Assembly: GCA_023474015.1 (NCBI GenBank)
Contig: JAMCYN010000129.1
Span: 19,803-83,802, forward strand
Source: Armatimonadota bacterium
Lineage (GTDB): Bacteria; Armatimonadota; UBA5829
DNA: 64,000 nt
Direction: 5' to 3'
This document shows, in pieces, positions 61,697-64,000 of the stretch. The stretch's first letter is position 1. Each line of letters begins with the position of its first letter. Under the pieces are notes generated by a model. It had not been told where the DNA came from and searched no databases. It saw only the letters and a program-made list of their open reading frames with translations. A program made the position numbers and the translations under genes.

Positions 61697-62167
61697 ATGT
61701 CAAAGCAAAAGAGAGACGGTGACGGAGTCAGCCGCAGGGATTTCCTGACGAAGGGCGCGCTCGGCGCATTCTTTATGGCGATGGGCGGTGCGGTAGTTGG
61801 AGGGGCGGCCCTGCCTAAGCCCGCTGTGTCCCCGGGCCCTACCCGCAGATACAAGCTCGGGACTCCCGAGGAGTTTTCCGTGGGCACGGCCACAAAGATC
61901 GACAACGGCAGCTTCTTTCTTTTCCGCGATAACGGGGGATTCTTTGCAATCACCGCCGTCTGCACACACCTGGGCTGCATCGTCACAAAGGTGGATAATG
62001 GCTTCGCTTGCCCCTGCCACGGCTCCGAGTTCTCGCCTGACGGGAAGGTGATCGGCGGCCCGGCCCCCCGGGCCTTGCCCTGGCTGAAGGTGTCCCTTAC
62101 GCCGGATGGCAAGCTGATGGTAGATGCCGACGAGGAGGTAGCCCAGGGAACCAAGCTCGCCGTATAG
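61697..62167 (+). CDS. Rieske [2Fe-2S] protein
   Basis: I take the ATG at 61697 (GAGG upstream; the in-frame TTG at 61682 would precede it), giving 156 residues. A Tat-type signal anchor (SRRDFLTKGALGAFFMAMGG) leads to a Rieske domain with the cluster ligands in CTHLGC and CPCHGSEF. It carries electrons from the quinol site of the cytochrome b encoded 33 nt downstream to a c-type acceptor. The length is close to that of short bc/b6f Rieske proteins. Confidence 0.95.
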   Translation: MSKQKRDGDGVSRRDFLTKGALGAFFMAMGGAVVGGAALPKPAVSPGPTRRYKLGTPEEFSVGTATKIDNGSFFLFRDNGGFFAITAVCTHLGCIVTKVDNGFACPCHGSEFSPDGKVIGGPAPRALPWLKVSLTPDGKLMVDADEEVAQGTKLAV

Positions 62168-62200
62168 GCAGTTCGGACCTGGGACGCTGCGAGAAATCCT

Positions 62201-63742
62201 ATGAAAAAAACCGCACTGGGAGAGTTTGTAGACAACTTAATATCCACGCCCGAGGCCCTGCGGGAAACCGTCGCGAAGAACGGCCTTCCGAAGTCCGACC
62301 GCGAACGGTCGCAGCTCAGTTTCCACAACTTCTTCCTTCATATGCAAAGCGTTAGGGTGCATAAGCACAGCCTGAAGTGGTCTTACTCGCTGGGGCTGGG
62401 CACCATCGCGACCGCCGCGTTCCTCATTCTCGCGGTAACCGGCGTGCTTTTGATGGTGTACTACAAGCCATCTACCGAGCTTGCCTATGCCTCTATCAAG
62501 GACATCCACTATGTGGTATTCGGCGGCAGGATCGTCCGCAATGTCCACAGGTGGGCGGCGCACATAATGGTCATCGCGGTGCTGCTGCATATGGTCAGGG
62601 TCTTTTACACGGGCTCTTACAGGCGGCCCAGGCAACTGAACTGGCTGATCGGGCTTGGGCTGCTGGTGCTTACGCTGGCTTTGAGTTTCACCGGGTACAT
62701 CCTTCCATGGGACCAGTTGGGCTATTGGGCGGCGACCATCGGAGCGAATATCGCCGGTTCGCCGCGTGAGCTGACTGATGCAATCGGGATCACGCACATT
62801 CTCGATGTCGGCGGACTGAGCAAGGAGTTTCTACTGGGGGCGGGATTTGTCGGCGAGGATTCGCTGATCAGGTTCTATTTGCTTCACTGCGTGTTACTTC
62901 CGGGACTGTTGATCGGCCTCCTCGGCGTCCATTTCTGGAGGATAAGAAAGGACGGAGGCCTGTCAAGGCCGGAAAGCCTGGATAGACCCGGCAGCCCCGA
63001 CTACAAGCCCGTTCAGCCAGGCGTTTTCGAGCCGGGAGCACACAAGACCTACGGCCTGATGGCGCTGGTCAAGGGTACGAAGCCGGTGGTCGGTGCTGCC
63101 CCCGAGAACACCATCATGGCCTGGCCAAGTCTGCTGTACACCGAGGCGGCGATCTTTATGTTCACGCTTCTTGTCACGGTGATACTTGGCTATTTCCTGA
63201 ATGCTCCGCTCAAGGAGATGGCAAATCCGCTGGTCCCCGAGAACCCCGCGAAGGCGCCGTGGTATTTCCTGGGTCTTCAGGAATTGGTCTCCTACTCGGC
63301 GTTTATGGGCGGCATCGGGGTGCCGACTGTCGTGGTCATCAGCCTCGGCCTGATTCCATTCCTCGACAGAAACGGCAAGGACACCGGCGTTTGGTTTTCC
63401 GGGAAGCTTGGAAAGCAGGTTGCCCTGCGGTCTGTGCTCTTCGGCGCGGTGACTACCGTTGGAATGCTCATTTTCACCATCACACAGGGATGGCTCAGGG
63501 CGTGGTTCCCGAACATCCCGCAAGTGGCGATTATCGTATTCAACCCCGGCACGGTCCTGGTGGGCTTTTTTGCCTGCTGGTCGATATTCAATATCAAGCG
63601 GCACAATTCGATAAGAGTGGGCGCTATCGCGATGTTCACGGTCTTTCTAGTCAGCTTTATCCTGCTGACTTATGTTGCCGCGATCCATCGTGGCCCGAAC
63701 TGGCAGTTCTACTGGCTCCAAAGCCAGTGGCCGCCGCACTAG
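62201..63742 (+). CDS. Cytochrome b of a bc/b6f-type complex, N- and C-terminal parts fused
   Basis: This 513-residue protein has a long cytoplasmic N-terminus (about 60 residues). Heme-b ligands follow in VHRWAAHIMVIAVLLHMVRVF and, in a later helix, LLHCVLLPGLLIGLLGVHFWR. FTGYILPWDQ lies between them. Then comes the subunit IV part with PENPAKAPWYFLGLQELVSY, the position of the usual PEWY quinol-site motif, here APWY-like. Both parts are in one chain, as in bc1 complexes. It oxidises quinol and passes electrons to the Rieske protein encoded upstream. Confidence 0.94.
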   Translation: MKKTALGEFVDNLISTPEALRETVAKNGLPKSDRERSQLSFHNFFLHMQSVRVHKHSLKWSYSLGLGTIATAAFLILAVTGVLLMVYYKPSTELAYASIKDIHYVVFGGRIVRNVHRWAAHIMVIAVLLHMVRVFYTGSYRRPRQLNWLIGLGLLVLTLALSFTGYILPWDQLGYWAATIGANIAGSPRELTDAIGITHILDVGGLSKEFLLGAGFVGEDSLIRFYLLHCVLLPGLLIGLLGVHFWRIRKDGGLSRPESLDRPGSPDYKPVQPGVFEPGAHKTYGLMALVKGTKPVVGAAPENTIMAWPSLLYTEAAIFMFTLLVTVILGYFLNAPLKEMANPLVPENPAKAPWYFLGLQELVSYSAFMGGIGVPTVVVISLGLIPFLDRNGKDTGVWFSGKLGKQVALRSVLFGAVTTVGMLIFTITQGWLRAWFPNIPQVAIIVFNPGTVLVGFFACWSIFNIKRHNSIRVGAIAMFTVFLVSFILLTYVAAIHRGPNWQFYWLQSQWPPH

Positions 63743-63771
63743 AACCACGGCCTCGTTGGAGGATGACGACT

Positions 63772-64000
63772 TTGTCTAACGATCAATATGAAAGAGACAC
63801 CTCTCTTGGGATGAAATGGCTCCTGCTGATTTGCAGCCTGGCTGTGTTGGCGCTCATGCTTGGAGTGGCCAAGTCCGCGATGTTCTCGGAGTGGCGGCAC
63901 TACCAGAGCGAGTATCGCGACCTGCTCATGGCCAAGGCGCACAGCAGTGCCGGCCGCCAATCGGCCAGGGATTACAAGATAGAGCTTCACGCCACCGGTC
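63772..64000 (+). CDS. N-terminus of a membrane-anchored redox protein, cut by the window edge
   Basis: The frame is open to the right edge. A TTG at 63772 has GGAGG 9 nt upstream; the ATG at 63763 in the same frame directly abuts that site. The visible 76 residues have a membrane helix (WLLLICSLAVLALMLGVA), then SEWRHYQSEYRDLLMAKAH and basic residues. The W-x-x-YQ-x-x-Y pattern after a single helix is common in cytochrome c subunits of such complexes, but no heme site is reached before the edge. It follows cytochrome b by about 30 nt and is probably its c-type partner. Confidence 0.6.
   Translation, partial: MSNDQYERDTSLGMKWLLLICSLAVLALMLGVAKSAMFSEWRHYQSEYRDLLMAKAHSSAGRQSARDYKIELHATG

Noticed and set aside
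1..64000. tRNA or rRNA genes, CRISPR arrays, replication origin
   Set aside because: No cloverleaf, rRNA core sequence, spacer array or DnaA-box cluster was noticed on reading both strands; a dedicated search was not possible.

Overview
The window reads as a chromosomal segment of an uncultured, diderm, GC-rich bacterium. The evidence for a diderm is an outer-membrane porin partner (MtrB type), a TamB-like protein and a Tat/Rieske respiratory chain. The phylum cannot be fixed from the sequence. Heptad-built palindromes between genes, a cysteine-rich C-terminal tail on the class A penicillin-binding protein and frequent GTG/TTG starts would suit Armatimonadota or a similarly deep lineage, but that is a guess. 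I saw no rRNA, tRNA or CRISPR array.

Layout. 1-3 kb: a decaheme cytochrome and porin pair (MtrA/MtrB type), read leftward from a clear promoter and running off the left edge. 3-15 kb: DUF1638, an RNA methyltransferase, an unknown secreted repeat protein, a one-polypeptide restriction-modification enzyme, a secreted papain-family protease, a 2-hydroxyacyl-CoA dehydratase-like protein and queD-queE. 15.4-24 kb: tandem class A and class B penicillin-binding proteins, a phosphatase-like membrane protein, a PAS-SpoIIE phosphatase and an ECF sigma factor. 24-33 kb: lipB, an ORF6N protein and a TamB-like giant in an overlapping leftward operon, then a DUF485/ActP-type symporter pair. 33-43 kb: insertion-sequence debris, a ComM C-terminal fragment, a frameshifted HTH gene and a 2,912-residue secreted protein with five modules of exactly seven FG-GAP repeats. 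43-49.5 kb: a tight seven-gene operon (DUF1257-like, TPR, DUF2997, degenerate signal-peptidase fold with zinc ribbon, PilT ATPase, COG1313-type radical SAM, Ycf46-type AAA ATPase). 50-53.5 kb: a second ComM fragment/HTH unit and an IS701-like element split by an IS1182-family element. 53.6-64 kb: a nitric-oxide/respiration island.

The NO island is the most coherent functional unit. A leftward operon encodes an NnrS-type membrane protein flanked by small metal/NO-related domains, a stand-alone DUF542 protein and a quinol-type NO reductase. Rightward lie a CRP/FNR-family regulator, a hemerythrin, a GltD-like flavoprotein, a Rieske protein, a fused cytochrome b and a further redox protein cut by the right edge. 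Three FNR/DNR-type boxes (TGA-N6-TCA core) precede the two operons and the regulator gene. In each case the -10 element lies exactly 22 nt downstream, which places the box near -41.5.

The best candidates for something undescribed are the seven-gene operon at 43.2-49.5 kb and the repeated unit of a ComM C-terminal domain facing an HTH gene. In the latter the two good copies differ at about 48 nucleotides but only about three amino acids.
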